The notes beneath the pieces were generated by a model, which was not told the origin of the DNA, did not search any database, and was given only the letters and a program-made list of their open reading frames with translations. A DNA stretch of 64,000 bases from Rhodopseudomonas palustris HaA2 (GTDB lineage Bacteria > Pseudomonadota > Alphaproteobacteria > Rhizobiales > Xanthobacteraceae), in the NCBI RefSeq assembly GCF_000013365.1, contig NC_007778.1, forward strand, positions 3,286,001-3,350,000, written 5' to 3'. The position numbers and the translations under genes were made by a program. Positions 36,813-45,800 of the stretch are shown one piece after another (the stretch's first letter is position 1; each line of letters starts with the position of its first letter).

Positions 36813-37151
36813 TCAGTTCGGCAGGCTCTCCGAGCCTTTCGAATGGTTCTTGATGATCAGCATGATGTTGCGGATGTAGATCACCGTCGCCATCGACTGG
36901 CCGAGGATGATCACCGGCTCGCGCTTGGCGATGCCGTAGACCAGCGTCATCAGCCCGCCGCCCATCGAGAAGAACCAGAACGCCATCGGCACCACGCTCT
37001 TGCCGGCGCGCTCGCTGGAAATCCACTGCACCACGAAGCGCGCGGTGAACAGCAATTGCGCGACCAGGCCGAAGGCCAGCCAGAAATCGAACTTGGCGAC
37101 GAACACGTCGTAGAGATAGTCGCCGAGCGCTTGCCCGTATTGAATCAGCAT
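36813..37151 (-). CDS. Lipid-A-disaccharide synthase N-terminal-like (LAB_N) membrane protein
   Basis: 112 residues, matching the stand-alone LAB_N domain. Three hydrophobic segments are seen: FDFWLAFGLVAQLLFTARFVVQWISSE, PMAFWFFSMGGGLMTLVYGI and IILGQSMATVIYIRNIML. The signature FVVQWIxSE and FWFFSMGGG are clear. Such small proteins accompany polyprenyl-phosphate sugar synthases in LPS modification clusters and probably help place the glycolipid in the membrane, a role inferred from context. The ATG overlaps the end of the GT2 gene by 7 bases, so the two proteins are made in a coupled way. Confidence 0.88.
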   Translation of the reverse strand: MLIQYGQALGDYLYDVFVAKFDFWLAFGLVAQLLFTARFVVQWISSERAGKSVVPMAFWFFSMGGGLMTLVYGIAKREPVIILGQSMATVIYIRNIMLIIKNHSKGSESLPN

Positions 37152-37903
37152 TCGTTCACCTCGGCCGCTGCGGGCACGGCCTTCTTGCGGCGGATCAGCC
37201 ACCACACGCCGGCGAGATCCATCAGACCGACCCACAGCCGATCGAAGAAGCCATAGTTGGATACGCCGGACAGCCGCGGCCGGTCGGCAACGTCGACATA
37301 AACGATGTCGTAGCCTTCGCGGCGCACCAGCGCCGGCAGGAAACGATGCAAGCCATCGAAATACGGCAGCGCCAAGAACACCTCGCGGCGAAACGCCTTC
37401 AGGCCGCAACCGGAATCGCGGGTTCCGTCGCGCAGGATGGCGTCGCGCACCTTGTTGGCGACGCGGGACTGCAGCTTCTTGAAGCCGGTGTCCTTGCGGC
37501 CGACACGCTGACCGGCGGCGAGACCGCAGCGCTCGCCGCCCTGTTCCAGCGCCCGGATCAGATCGGGGATGAACGCCGGATTGTTCTGGCCGTCGCCGTC
37601 GAGCGTCGCCACGATCCCGCCGCGCGCGGCGCGGACGCCGGTGCGCACCGCCGCCGACTGGCCGCAGGACTTCGCATGGCGGATCTGGCGCAGATTGGCG
37701 CGCTCGCGGCGCAGCGCCATCAGGCGTTGCGGCGTGGCGTCGGTCGAGCCGTCGTCGACATAGACGATCTCGTAGGCCCAGCGCCCGTCGAGCGCGGCGG
37801 CGATCTCGGCAATCAGCGGGGCGACATTGTCGGCCTCGTTGCGCACCGGCACCACAATGGACACCGCAGGCGGCGCACCGGAGTCTGGCATCAATTCAGG
37901 CAT
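37145..37903 (-). CDS. GT2 glycosyltransferase, probable polyprenyl-phosphate sugar synthase
   Basis: 252 residues. GT-A fold with VSIVVPVRNEADNVAPLIAEI, nucleotide-binding VDDGSTD (49-55) and metal-binding DGDGQNNP (102-109), then GLKAFRREVFLALPYF and the RPRLSGVSNYGFFDRL segment typical of dolichyl/undecaprenyl-phosphate sugar synthases. Unlike ArnC it lacks a clear pair of C-terminal membrane helices; only GLMDLAGVWWLI near the end is hydrophobic, and the LAB_N partner may provide the membrane part (inference). It would make the lipid-linked sugar donor for the GT83 enzyme of the same cluster. ATG 37891 is an alternative start. Confidence 0.88.
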   Translation of the reverse strand: MPELMPDSGAPPAVSIVVPVRNEADNVAPLIAEIAAALDGRWAYEIVYVDDGSTDATPQRLMALRRERANLRQIRHAKSCGQSAAVRTGVRAARGGIVATLDGDGQNNPAFIPDLIRALEQGGERCGLAAGQRVGRKDTGFKKLQSRVANKVRDAILRDGTRDSGCGLKAFRREVFLALPYFDGLHRFLPALVRREGYDIVYVDVADRPRLSGVSNYGFFDRLWVGLMDLAGVWWLIRRKKAVPAAAEVNEC

Positions 37904-37998
37904 GGCTCGGGACAATCCGGGGGGCGTCGGGAACTTGCGGCCGGGGCGCACGCCGGCGCGACCGCTTCTTACGGGGCCAAGGCTTATGGGGCAAAGGC

Positions 37999-38844
37999 TT
38001 ATGGGGCAAAGGCGTCCCGGGCAACCCTTTTGACGCGCTCCCAGGACGGCCCGGGCAGCGGTTCGATGGTGCCGTCCGGGCGGATCGTGAACGCCAGCCG
38101 ACGCGCGGCGAACCAATAGCGCACGGCGAGCGCGCCGATGATCCCCAGCAGGGCGCCGGCAACGACGTCGCTCGGGTGATGCGCCAGCAGCACCAGCCGG
38201 CAGACGCCGATCGTGATCGCATACAGAAACATCAACAGCCGCAACCGCGGGAACAGCGCCGACACCGCGGCGGCCAGCGCGAAGGCGGTGATGGCGTGGC
38301 CCGACGGCAGGCTGGCATAGGCCTCGCTCCACGAGAAAGCCGAGAAATTGAACGGATTGGCCGCGCCCCCGACGAATGGTCGGCCACGCCCGATCGCGCC
38401 CTTCAGCACCTCGCCGGCGAGCACAGGCACCAGCACGGCGAGGAACACGTATTGCACGCGGGTGCCGATCCCGATCATCACCGCGCGCGACGCCCCGGCG
38501 AGCCGCGGCAGCAGCACCGCCACGGCGACCATCAGCGCCAGCAGAGCCCACAGCACGTAGGTGGACTTGCCGAAATCGTTGACGATCTTGAGCGGCCACA
38601 GACTGGGCGTGCCACGCGGCGGCATCAGCCCGATCTCGAACGCATCGACCGCGACCATCAGGATCACGATCACCGCAGCCAGAACCGCCGACACCAGCAG
38701 CATGTGCCGCGCCCCGCGCCGTGCGGCGATGGACCGGCGCGAATGCGACGGCGTGCGCAAAAGCCGCGCCAGCGACTGCCCGACCAGCATGATCAAGTCC
38801 ACCGCATAGCCGCGCGACGTCACGGCGCCCTCGCCCGGCTTCAT
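37999..38844 (-). CDS. PAP2-family membrane phosphatase
   Basis: 281 residues with about six membrane segments. The three-part phosphatase signature is complete: K148-x5-R154-P (KGAIGRGRP), PSGH at 180-183, and R216-x5-H222-x3-D226 (CRLVLLAHHPSD). These enzymes remove phosphate from lipids at the periplasmic face. In this set it could act on lipid A phosphates (LpxE/LpxF-like) or recycle the polyprenyl carrier; the sequence does not decide. The start is the ATG at 38844, one base after the GT83 stop. Confidence 0.9.
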   Translation of the reverse strand: MKPGEGAVTSRGYAVDLIMLVGQSLARLLRTPSHSRRSIAARRGARHMLLVSAVLAAVIVILMVAVDAFEIGLMPPRGTPSLWPLKIVNDFGKSTYVLWALLALMVAVAVLLPRLAGASRAVMIGIGTRVQYVFLAVLVPVLAGEVLKGAIGRGRPFVGGAANPFNFSAFSWSEAYASLPSGHAITAFALAAAVSALFPRLRLLMFLYAITIGVCRLVLLAHHPSDVVAGALLGIIGALAVRYWFAARRLAFTIRPDGTIEPLPGPSWERVKRVARDAFAP

Positions 38845-38845
38845 C

Positions 38846-40588
38846 TCACTGCGTGCCTTCGGAGCGGAAGATCGCGATCGAGACCGGCTTGCCCTGCGAG
38901 AAATTGTAGCCGTCGATGCGCGTCGCCACGTTGTAGCGCAGCCCGATCGCCTCGGCCCGCTGCGCGAAGACGCGCTCGCTGCGGGCTTCCACCAGGGCGA
39001 AGCGGCAGCTGCCGCCGAGCAGGAAGTCGGCGGCGCCGGAGCCGTCGGTCAGCAGCGTGTCGGTGCCGGTCATGAACACCAGGCTCGGCTCGTGATAGCC
39101 GACGGCCGCGACCTTCGGCCCGACGCACACCACCTTGCGCAGCGCCTGCGCGATCTCGACACTCGGGAACACCGGCCGCAGCGTCGGCACCACCACGCCG
39201 AGCGTCGCGGTGATCAGAAACAGCGACGCCAGCGAGGCGTTGAGCAGCGAAGCCTCGGCGCGATTCTCGTCGAACAGCCGCCAGGCGAACAGCCCGAAGA
39301 TCAGCGACGCCGCCACGAACGGCCAGGCCAGAAACGCCGGCTGCCGGGTCAGGACCATCGCACCGACGATCGCCAGCGACAGCACCACCACAGGGATTCC
39401 GAACCACCACGCCGCGCCGCGGGTCAGCCACGAGCGCGACAGCACGCTGCGCTCGATCGCGCCCGCGGTCATGATCGCGATCGCCGGATACAGCGGCAGC
39501 ACGTAGTGCGGCAGCTTGGTGATCACGATCTCGAACACGACCCAGGACGGGATCAGCCACGCCAGCAGAAATTGCGCGCCGGGCTCGCGCCGGGCCCGCC
39601 AGATCGCCGGCGCCGCCATCGCGGCGAGCGGCGCGCCGGGCCAGAACGTCACCCAGAACAGCAGGAAATACAGGCCCGGCGGCGCGCCGTGAGATTCCTT
39701 CGGGCTGGCGATCTTGCTCAGCATGTCACCGCCGACCGAATCGGTGAAGAACGTATCGCCGGCGCGCAGGAAGATCGCGATGAACCAGGGCAGCACCAGC
39801 AGCAGCATCCACGGGATGCCTGCGAGCGGCTTCAGCCGCCACAGCCAAGCCACCGAACGATCCATGATCGCCAGCGGGATCACCGTCAGCGCGATGAACA
39901 TCAGGATCAGCGGGCCCTTGAGCAGGATGCCCGCGGCGAGCGCGGTCCAGAACACCGCCGGCGTCGCCCATGAATTGGTGCGATCGTCGCCGCGCTGCCA
40001 GGCGAGATAGACGTGCGCCATCGCGCCCAATGCGGCGGTGACGGTGAACAGCAGGAAGGCGTCGGTCTTGGCCAGCCGCGCCTCGACCCCGAGCAGGATC
40101 GAACTGCACAACAGCAGCCCGGCGACGACGGCGCCGCGCCGGCCGATGAAGGCCAGCGCCGCCCAATAGGTCATCAGCACGGCGCCGATCGCACCCGCCA
40201 TCGACGGCACGCGGTACAGCCAGATCCGGACCTGGGCGCGCGGTAGGCCGAGTTTCGACGCGGTCTCGACCACCGCGGCCTGCAGCCAGTAGATCCCGAC
40301 CGGCTTCTTGTAGCGGACCTCGTCCTGGAAACGGATGTCGACGAAATCGCCGGTCTCGACCATCTGCTTGGTGGCCTGCGCGAAGCGGGCCTCGTCGCGG
40401 TCGATCGGCGGGATGTTGAAGAAGCCCGGCAGGAAGAACACCAGCCCGACCAGAGCGAGAAAGATCACGGCGCGAAAGTGGCTGACGGACACGAAATCCA
40501 GCACGGCCACCAGCCCGCGGCCGGGGTCGATGGCGGATTTCGGCTCGCGGGGGGCGCCAAAGCGGCGTGTTGCAGAGGTCTCGATCAT
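38846..40588 (-). CDS. GT83 family (ArnT-like) lipid A/LPS glycosyltransferase
   Basis: 580 residues from the ATG at 40588 (upstream ATG 40627 looks less likely). A GT-C membrane enzyme with about 11-13 helices. The first periplasmic loop carries the catalytic signature IPPIDRDEARFAQATKQMVETGDF, then RYKKPVGIYWLQA, KTDAFLLFTVTAALG and ITKLPHYVLPLYPAIAIM, all typical of ArnT-like transferases. It moves a sugar from a polyprenyl phosphate donor to lipid A or LPS core in the periplasm. First gene of a four-gene minus-strand set with PAP2, GT2 and LAB_N genes. Confidence 0.9.
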   Translation of the reverse strand: MIETSATRRFGAPREPKSAIDPGRGLVAVLDFVSVSHFRAVIFLALVGLVFFLPGFFNIPPIDRDEARFAQATKQMVETGDFVDIRFQDEVRYKKPVGIYWLQAAVVETASKLGLPRAQVRIWLYRVPSMAGAIGAVLMTYWAALAFIGRRGAVVAGLLLCSSILLGVEARLAKTDAFLLFTVTAALGAMAHVYLAWQRGDDRTNSWATPAVFWTALAAGILLKGPLILMFIALTVIPLAIMDRSVAWLWRLKPLAGIPWMLLLVLPWFIAIFLRAGDTFFTDSVGGDMLSKIASPKESHGAPPGLYFLLFWVTFWPGAPLAAMAAPAIWRARREPGAQFLLAWLIPSWVVFEIVITKLPHYVLPLYPAIAIMTAGAIERSVLSRSWLTRGAAWWFGIPVVVLSLAIVGAMVLTRQPAFLAWPFVAASLIFGLFAWRLFDENRAEASLLNASLASLFLITATLGVVVPTLRPVFPSVEIAQALRKVVCVGPKVAAVGYHEPSLVFMTGTDTLLTDGSGAADFLLGGSCRFALVEARSERVFAQRAEAIGLRYNVATRIDGYNFSQGKPVSIAIFRSEGTQ

Positions 40589-40639
40589 CGGTTTCGCATA
40601 CGCTGAAACCGATAGTCGGACAACCACTTGGCCGGGCTG

Positions 40640-42835
40640 CTACTGGATTCTCACCACGACTGTTGCCGCCGCGCCGACGGCGTCCATCACGGTGAGCCGG
40701 ACGAAGCCCGGGCCGGGCGGCGCGATCAGCCGCTGACGCCGGCCGTCGATTTCGCCGGCCGACAGGCCGTTGACCATCACCGTCATCGGCAGCACGCCGC
40801 CGGAGACCTTGACGGGCAGTGCGCCGGTGGACGCCTGGCTCAGCGCGTCGATCCGCGAGCCGTTCAGCGGAAACTGGATCTTCAAAGCCTGCTCGCCGCC
40901 GGCACGAACCAGCTCGCCCGCCGGCCGGAACCGGCGCAGCGGCAGCGGCAACTGGGCGTTGCCGGCGATCAGCGTTCCGCGTGGCGGTTTCGGCAGCGGC
41001 GCGCGCAATTGGCCGGTGCGGGCGAAGGCGTCGAACAGCACCGGCGCGGCGGCGACGCGGCCGATCAGGCCCGGCACCGGCGCGCCGTCGGGCCGGCCGA
41101 CCCAGACGCCGATCGTCATCCGGCCGTCGAAACCCACCGACCAGGCGTCGCGATAGCCGTAAGAGGTGCCGGTCTTGAACGCGATCTGGTTGCGGGCGGC
41201 GTTGTCCGGCGGCGGGGTGCCGAGCAGGACGTTGCCGACCTGCCAGGCCGCGACTTTATCCAGGAGTCGCAGAGTCTCGCGTTCGTCCTTGGCATCGCTG
41301 GCGATTTCCCGCAACGGCACGACGCTGCCGAGGCGCGCGACGCCGCTGAAGAGCTGCACCAGATCGGTCAGCCGAACGCCGACGCCGCCGAGCCCCATCG
41401 CCAGCCCGGGCGCTTCGTCCTTCGGCAGCACCAGGCCGACGCCGGCCTGCTTCAGCCGCGACGCCAGCCGGTGCGGACCGACCCGGTCGAGCAGCTCGAT
41501 CGCCGGGACGTTGAGCGACAATTGCAGCGCCTTGCGCACCGGCACCGTGCCCTGGAACGTCATGTCGAAATTCTCCGGCGCATAGGCGCCGTAGCGGACC
41601 GGCCGGTCGTCGATCAAGCTCTCCGGATGGACGAAACCGTCCTCGAAGGCGAGCCCGTAGATGAATGGCTTCAGTGTCGAGCCGGGCGAGCGCACCGCGC
41701 GGGTCATGTCGACCTGGCCGGCACGGCGGTCGTCGAAATAGTCGGCCGAGCCGACATGGGCCAGCACGTCGCCGGTTTCGTTATCCACCGCGACGATGCC
41801 GATCGAGATGTCGGGGCCGAGCGCCACAGCACGGTCGCGCGCCAGCGCTTCCAGCGCGTGCTGAATGCCGGCGTCGAGCGTCAACCGGATCACCGGCTTG
41901 TCTTTGATCACGGCGGTCGCCTGATCGGCCGAATGCGGCGCCAGCACCGGCATCGGCTTGCGCGCGCGCGCGACCGGCACCGCCCTCGCCTGCGCGGCGT
42001 CCTCGGTGCTGACCACCTGATCCTCGACCAGCCGCGTCAGCACGCGATCGCGCGCCGCCTGCGCCGTCGCCGGATGGCGGTCGAGCCGCCGCCGCTCGGG
42101 CGATTGCGGAATCGCCACCAGCAACGCGGATTCGGCCAATGTCAGCCGCTTGGGCTCCTTGCCGAAATACGCGATCGAGGCGGCGCGGATGCCTTCGAGA
42201 TTGCCGCCATACGGCGCCAGCGCCAGATACAGATCGAGGATCTGCGGCTTGCTCAGTGTGCGTTCGAGCTCGATGGCGCGGACCATCTGGCGCAGCTTGG
42301 CCGAGAGCGAGCGTTCCCGCCGTGGCTCCATCAGCCGGGCGAGCTGCATGGTGATGGTCGATCCGCCGGACACGATCTGGCCATGGGTCGCGAGCTGCAG
42401 CGCGGCGCGGCCGATCGCCCAGGGATCGACGCCGCGATGCGACCAGAACCGCTTGTCCTCATAGGCGATCAGTTGCGTGAGATAGCGCGGATCGACCTGC
42501 GTCTGCGCATCGACCGGCAGCCGCCAGCGGCCGTCGGCCATCGCATAAGCGCGCAGCAGCTTGCCCTGGCGATCCACCACGCTGACCGAGGTCCGGCGCG
42601 CCTCGTCGAGCGGCAGCGGCCCGAGCGAGGCGACGTAGGCCGCGATGGCGCCGATCGCAGCGATGACGAGGACGGCCGAAACGATTGCTGTCGTCTTGAT
42701 CCACCACCACCCTTTCCACCCGTCATTGCGAGCGGAGCGAAGCAATCCAGGGGCCACGGTTGCCACCTCTGGATTGCTTCGTCGCTCCGCTCCTCGCAAT
42801 GACGAGAGCAAGCGTGTGAGGCGGTCCCCGCTCAT
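40640..42835 (-). CDS. pbpC: Penicillin-binding protein 1C
   Basis: 731 residues. Order: short cytoplasmic N-terminus, membrane anchor (about 48-70), GT51 transglycosylase with catalytic Glu126 (YEDKRFWSHRGVDP) and GGSTITMQLARL, transpeptidase with S386-x-x-K389 (SPGSTLKP), S440LN and K554TG, and a C-terminal BiPBP_C domain. It polymerises and may cross-link peptidoglycan. The ATG overlaps the stop of the alpha-2-macroglobulin gene (ATGA), the classic pairing. Residues about 11-38 (SSLRGAERRSNP and on) are the translation of an 84-base palindromic repeat inserted in frame ahead of the membrane helix. Confidence 0.95.
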   Translation of the reverse strand: MSGDRLTRLLSSLRGAERRSNPEVATVAPGLLRSARNDGWKGWWWIKTTAIVSAVLVIAAIGAIAAYVASLGPLPLDEARRTSVSVVDRQGKLLRAYAMADGRWRLPVDAQTQVDPRYLTQLIAYEDKRFWSHRGVDPWAIGRAALQLATHGQIVSGGSTITMQLARLMEPRRERSLSAKLRQMVRAIELERTLSKPQILDLYLALAPYGGNLEGIRAASIAYFGKEPKRLTLAESALLVAIPQSPERRRLDRHPATAQAARDRVLTRLVEDQVVSTEDAAQARAVPVARARKPMPVLAPHSADQATAVIKDKPVIRLTLDAGIQHALEALARDRAVALGPDISIGIVAVDNETGDVLAHVGSADYFDDRRAGQVDMTRAVRSPGSTLKPFIYGLAFEDGFVHPESLIDDRPVRYGAYAPENFDMTFQGTVPVRKALQLSLNVPAIELLDRVGPHRLASRLKQAGVGLVLPKDEAPGLAMGLGGVGVRLTDLVQLFSGVARLGSVVPLREIASDAKDERETLRLLDKVAAWQVGNVLLGTPPPDNAARNQIAFKTGTSYGYRDAWSVGFDGRMTIGVWVGRPDGAPVPGLIGRVAAAPVLFDAFARTGQLRAPLPKPPRGTLIAGNAQLPLPLRRFRPAGELVRAGGEQALKIQFPLNGSRIDALSQASTGALPVKVSGGVLPMTVMVNGLSAGEIDGRRQRLIAPPGPGFVRLTVMDAVGAAATVVVRIQ
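42721..42804. repeat. Dispersed palindromic element (family 1, copy b) inside pbpC
   Basis: Starts CGTCATTGCGAGCGGAGCG and ends CGCTCCTCGCAATGACG with inner arms GAAGCAATCCAG and CTGGATTGCTTC. It is 84 bases long, exactly 28 codons, and lies wholly within the pbpC reading frame. Same family as 1548-1667. Confidence 0.88.
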
Positions 42836-45800
42836 TTCGCCTTAGTCACCTCGACGCTGCCGGTGCCGGTGCGGCCGTAACGCGAGGGGTTGTACATGTC
42901 CTCGACGATGGCCTGCGGGAGCACGTATTTGCCGGGCGACACCGCGCGGACGATATAGGCCACCGTGAACACCGCCTTGTCCTCGGTGCCACGGTCGATC
43001 GCGGCGGTGAAGCGGTCGTCGCGGAATTCGGTGTTGACCGGCTCCTCGCCGTTCTCGATCCAGTCGAGCGTGCCGCTATCGCCGGACGACACCAGATGCG
43101 GATTGTCGATCTCGAGGCCGGCCGGCAGATAGTCCGCCACCATGATGTGACCGTACTCCGGCTTGGCCTCGGTGACCGTCAGCACCACCGCGAAGCGATC
43201 GTTCTGCTTCGCCTTGGTGATGTCGGCCGGCTCGCCACTGAGCGTGAAGTAGTTGCGCTCGATCTTGAAGCCGTTGCTGGCGGCCGGCTCCGGCGTCACC
43301 GGCGAACCGCTGACGGTGACCACCGCCTGCACCGGCGCGTCGCCGGTGTTGGCGATGCGGATCGGCTGGCCGCGCAGCTCGTCGGCCTTGTAGCTGCGAT
43401 ACACCGCGGACTTCGCCGCGCTGCCGTTGATGTCGAGGCTCATCGTCTCCTTGGCGAGCGCGCGCGCCGCCAGCACCAGCCAGGCATTTTCCTGCGTCGA
43501 GGTGTAGGGCGTCAGGCCCCTCGCCGCTTCGACGCGCTGCACCGCCGTGGTCAGCGTCGCTTTCGGCGCGTTGCCCTCGCTGGCGAGCGACACCAATGCC
43601 GCGGCGTCGCGCAGTGCCGAGCCGTAGTCGACCCGGCCGAACTGGATCACCGGCTTCGGCGCGAGATCGCCCGCCGCCACCGCATAGACCCGCTCCGCAC
43701 GCGCGCGATCCCCAACCAGCGCCAGCGCGGCGGCGAGCTGCGCCTTGGCGATCGGCGTCGCCAGCTTGTCGAGCTTGGTGTCGGCGAGATAGCGCAGATC
43801 GCCGATCGGCGCCGCGCCGTTGCGGGCCAGCACATACAGCCCGTAAGCGAGATTGCGGCCGCCGTCCTTCTCCGGCTCCTCGGCGTTCACCACCGCGTTG
43901 CGGATGCGGTCGAGCGCGCTGCGGAACGCCACGTCCGGCACCACGAAGTTCTTCTCGCGGGCGCGGGTCAGGAAGTCGGTGACGTAAGCATCGAGCCAGG
44001 CATCGTCGCCGCCGGTCGACCACAGCCCGAATGAACCATTCGAGCCCTGCCGCGCCAGCAGCCGATCGATCGAGGTCCTGATCCGCTCGTCGGCGCTCGC
44101 ATCCATCGCCAGATGCGCGCCGGCGGCGAGATCGTTGACGTACAACAGCGGCAGCGCGCGGCTGGCGATCTGCTCGGAGCAGCCGAACGGATAGCGATCG
44201 AGCGCCTTGAGAATGGTCGCCGCGTCCAGCGCGGTCGAGAGACTAACCGACAGTGACACCCCGCCGGTGCCCGGCACCAGATCGGCGAACATGTCCGAGG
44301 TCAGCGTCAGGCTTTCCTGCTTGGCGAGCGTGCGGATCGAACGCCGCGCCAGCGTCTGGTTGGCGGGGCGGACGTCGAGCGCGTAGTGCCGTGCCAGCGT
44401 CAGCCCGTTCGGGCCGCTGATGGCGACGTCGAGCGCTGCGGTGCCGGCGCCGCCGGCCTCGACGGCGAGCGAGGCCGAGCCGCGCTGTTTGGCGGCGAGC
44501 TTCAGCGTGGTCGACGCCGGCCCTGCGAACTTCACGGGCCCCGTCGCGGTCACCTTGATGGTGAAATCACCGGGCGCGCCTTCGACATTGTCGAGGTCGA
44601 ACGCCATGGTGCCGCGATCGCCATTGCGCAGGAAGCGCGGCAGCGTCGTGGTCAGCACCACCGGGTCGCGCACCGTCACGTCAACATTGGCGCGGCCGAC
44701 CTTGGTGGCGGTCCACGCCACCGCCATCACCCGCGCGGTGCCGGCGAATTCAGGAATCTCGAAGCTGATCTCGGCGCTGCCGTCGGCTCCGACGGTGACG
44801 ATCCCCGAATACAGCGCCAGCGGCTTCTGCGTCGGCGGGCTGCCCTGCAGCTCGGCGCCGGCGCCGTCGCCGCCGGAGCGAATCTGGCCGCGCGTGCCCT
44901 GCATGCCGTCGATCAATTGGCCATAGAGATCGCGGATCTCGGAGGTCATGCGGCGCTGGCCGAGATAATAATCGTCCGGCGCCGGCGGCTTGTAGTTGGT
45001 GAGGTTGAGAATGCCGACGTCGACCGCGGCGACCACGATCTTGGCGTCCTCGCCGGGCGCGAGTCCGCCGAGCTTGACCGGCAGTTTCAACGTGGTCGAC
45101 GGCCGCACCAGCGCCGGCGGCGACAGCGCGACCTGCAGCGTCCGCGCCTTCCTGTCGATCGACACCCATTGCACGCCGATGGCGCGGCCGGGCATCCGCT
45201 GGGCGGCGGCATCGAGCGGCCGGCGCAGCGTCGTCACCACATAGGCGCCGGTGCCCCAATCCTTGCCGACCGGGATCTTGACCTGCGACGTGCCCTGCTT
45301 CACCGCCACCGACTGCGTCGTCAGCAGCCGGTCGCCGAGCACGTTGACGGTCAGCAGCCCTGCGGTCCGCGCATTGACCGTCACCGTCATGGTGTCGCCG
45401 GAGGCGTATTCGGGTTTGTCGACGGAGGTCTCCAGCAGATCGGGCGTATCGGCCGAGCCGTCGGAATACCAGCCGACGTCGAACTGCACCGAGGTGACCG
45501 GGCCGTCGGCATCGGCGGTCTTGACGTCGAGCCGGTAGCGGCCGCTTTCGGGCTGGAACGACAATTGTCCGGGTTGGCCGGGCGCGACCGCAAGGTCGCC
45601 ATCGGCGACCCGCTTGGTCGATTTCACCGGCTCGAAATCCCATGAGGAATTCTGCCGGTACCATTGATAATGCGATTCAATTTTCAGCAGCTCGTAGCGC
45701 AGGCCGGATCGCGTCAGCGCGGTGCCGTCCGGATCGACGAAGGCGACCTCGAACTTGGCGGCGTCGCCGTCGGCGACGTTCTTGTCGGCGAACAGCGGCT

